From Polynucleobacter sp. AP-Nino-20-G2 (lineage in GTDB: Bacteria > Pseudomonadota > Gammaproteobacteria > Burkholderiales > Burkholderiaceae), in assembly GCF_018688235.1 (NCBI RefSeq), contig NZ_CP061313.1, positions 434,001 to 498,000 on the forward strand: DNA of 64,000 nt, read 5' to 3'. Of this stretch, positions 62,718 through 64,000 are shown piece by piece. Numbering within the stretch: the stretch's first letter is position 1; every line of letters begins with the position of its first letter. Below the pieces are notes generated by a model, which saw only the letters and a program-made list of their open reading frames with translations, was not told the DNA's origin and searched no databases. The translations under genes were made by a program, and so were the position numbers.

Positions 62718-62894
62718 ATTTCTACAGATTTCAAATTACTCAAAACGCTTTGACCCAAGGATTGATACAAGGGTTATTACTCATCACAATGGGCATCGAA
62801 TCTAAGCACCCTCCAGTAATATTGAAAAAGGCTTGTAACCCAAGTAGTGAGGGGTTTCTAGCGAGGGTAATCACTAGTGCGGAAAAGAATAAAA

Positions 62895-62910
62895 CTTGAC
62901 TGGTGTCAAG
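62895..62910 (+). promoter_or_regulatory. FNR-type operator upstream of the OxlT-like gene
   Basis: CTTGAC-TGGT-GTCAAG is a perfect inverted repeat with the same half-site (TTGAC) and four-base spacer as the repeat before oxc. The -10 could be TATGCT at 62925-62930. The gap 62672-63009 (338 bp) otherwise contains only the terminator and no gene. Confidence 0.6.
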
Positions 62911-63009
62911 AGATTGACGGCGTATATGCTGAAAAATCAGTTACCGCAGTTGTAGCGGAATTTGCAATTTAGTAAATAGATTTAATAAAAGATAAACAGG
63001 AGATTACAG

Positions 63010-64000
63010 ATGAGCGGCGAGAAAACTACAGGGCCTCTAGGAGGTCGTTGGTTTCAGCTACTAATCGGCATTGTGTGTATGTCGATGATTGCAAACTTGC
63101 AATATGGTTGGACACTATTTGTAAACCCAATTGATGAAAAATTTGGATGGGGTCGTTCAGCGATTCAAGTTGCTTTCACCATATTTGTTCTGACCGAGAC
63201 TTGGCTGGTGCCAATTGAAGGTTATTTAGTTGATAAATTTGGCCCACGTCCAGTGGTATTTGGTGGTGGCCTTCTCTGTGGCTTGGGTTGGATGATGAAT
63301 GCCCATGCTGAGACTTTGACTATGCTCTACATCGCTGCTGCAGTAAGTGGTGTTGGCGCTGGTGCCGTGTATGGTACTTGCGTAGGTAATGCGTTGAAGT
63401 GGTTCCCAGATCGTCGCGGTTTGGCTGCTGGCTTAACTGCTGCTGGCTTTGGTGCTGGTTCTGCATTGACCGTAATTCCAATTGCAAAAATGATTGCCGC
63501 TAATGGCTATCAGGATGCTTTCTGGTACTTCGGTATTGGTCAAGGCGCGATTGTGGTTCTTTTAAGCTTGTTCCTGTCTAAGCCAATTAAGAGTGCTATT
63601 ACTGCTGTTAAGGCAAGCGTTGCGCAAACTCGCAAAGACTTCCGTCCAATGGAAATGGTTAAGCAGCCTGTGTTCTGGGTGATGTATCTCATGTTCGTGA
63701 TGGTCGCTGCTGGTGGCTTGATGGCTACTGCTCAGTTGGGTCCAATTGCTAAAGACTTCAAGATTGCTGGCGTTACTGTAAGCATCCTTGGTTTGGCTTT
63801 GCCTGCATTGACTTTTGCTTTGACCGTTGACCGCGTCTTGAACGGCTTAACCCGTCCTTTCTTTGGTTGGGTATCCGATAAGATTGGTCGCGAGCAAACC
63901 ATGACGCTGTGCTTCTCATTTGAGTGCTTGGGCATCTTGGGCTTGTACTACTTCGGTCAAGACCCAGTCTTGTTCGTATTGTTGACTGGTCTCGTGTTCT
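63010..64000 (+). CDS. Oxalate/formate antiporter-like MFS transporter (partial)
   Basis: The gene runs off the window, with 330 codons present. The MFS protein begins with GGRWFQLLIGIVCMSMIANLQYGWTLFVNPI and then WGRSAIQVAFTIFVLTETWLVP, the typical start of OxlT-like oxalate/formate antiporters (MFS 2.A.1.11 group). A VDKFGPRP loop after helix 2 and ten or so helices are visible. It would exchange external oxalate for formate. The FNR-type repeat 100 bp upstream links it to oxc. A ribosome site (AGGAGA) precedes the ATG. Confidence 0.85.
   Translation, partial: MSGEKTTGPLGGRWFQLLIGIVCMSMIANLQYGWTLFVNPIDEKFGWGRSAIQVAFTIFVLTETWLVPIEGYLVDKFGPRPVVFGGGLLCGLGWMMNAHAETLTMLYIAAAVSGVGAGAVYGTCVGNALKWFPDRRGLAAGLTAAGFGAGSALTVIPIAKMIAANGYQDAFWYFGIGQGAIVVLLSLFLSKPIKSAITAVKASVAQTRKDFRPMEMVKQPVFWVMYLMFVMVAAGGLMATAQLGPIAKDFKIAGVTVSILGLALPALTFALTVDRVLNGLTRPFFGWVSDKIGREQTMTLCFSFECLGILGLYYFGQDPVLFVLLTGLVF

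Noticed and set aside
1..64000. CRISPR arrays and tRNA or rRNA genes
   Set aside because: No regularly spaced direct repeats were seen and no cloverleaf or rRNA segment was recognised by eye; a tRNA scan would settle it.

Overview
The window looks like a chromosomal segment of a free-living betaproteobacterium of the order Burkholderiales, most like Polynucleobacter. The basis is moderate GC, the betaproteobacterial style of genes such as the DUF3460 protein and the paired cyanophycin synthetases, several Bug/TRAP-type uptake genes, and dense short operons. The genus is an inference; no rRNA or tRNA gene was seen. The first 1.7 kb is the end of an integrated element (tyrosine-integrase tail, AlpA-like regulator, MobV-like relaxase), and the next 2 kb holds an orphan Tad-type surface protein. 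The rest is ordinary chromosome with several metabolic islands.

Layout. 3.7-10 kb: cysB, lptF-lptG, then pepA-holC-lgt. 10-14.1 kb: a malonate module (malonyl-CoA decarboxylase, a Bug solute-binding protein, malonyl-CoA synthetase), convergent with a TauE/SafE permease. 14.9-15.7 kb: 6S RNA, zapA and a ZapB-like gene. 15.8-20.7 kb: a vitamin B12 uptake operon (btuB-btuF-btuC-btuD) under a cobalamin riboswitch. 20.9-27.6 kb: an oxalate island (Crp/Fnr-type regulator, oxc, frc, a PAS-only protein, a second frc and a formyltransferase-fold enzyme coupled to it). 27.6-45.7 kb: mainly housekeeping genes (panC, scpA, metG, fdhD, dcd, a basic amino acid decarboxylase, argH, hemC-hemD, ubiC, rhlE, an aldehyde dehydrogenase, msrA, pdxH), plus TRAP permease genes. 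45.7-54.4 kb: tcdA, an amino acid permease with alanine dehydrogenase, a GDT1-type cation exporter, pepN, a vapBC toxin-antitoxin pair and fbp. 54.5-62.3 kb: a cyanophycin locus, cphA and cphA' on one strand, with a divergent ABC transporter and DUF1854 gene. 62.5-64 kb: a 35-residue protein gene and the start of an OxlT-like oxalate/formate antiporter.

How the parts connect. The strongest new signal is a candidate oxalate regulon. The cysteine-free Crp/Fnr regulator at 20.9 kb carries an FNR-type E-x-x-S-R recognition helix. The same inverted repeat, TTGAC-N4-GTCAA, lies upstream of oxc (with a -10-like hexamer at class II spacing) and upstream of the OxlT-like gene 41 kb away, and a weaker copy precedes the second frc. 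The products would import oxalate, form oxalyl-CoA, decarboxylate it to formyl-CoA and recycle the CoA. The gene coupled to frc2 resembles the 10-formyl-tetrahydrofolate hydrolase/formyltransferase fold and could connect formyl-CoA to the folate pool. The second notable locus is the cyanophycin cluster, where a divergent ABC exporter with an N-terminal zinc-ribbon-like extension and a DUF1854 protein accompany two synthetases, one of them with a degenerate P-loop and no C-terminal lobe.
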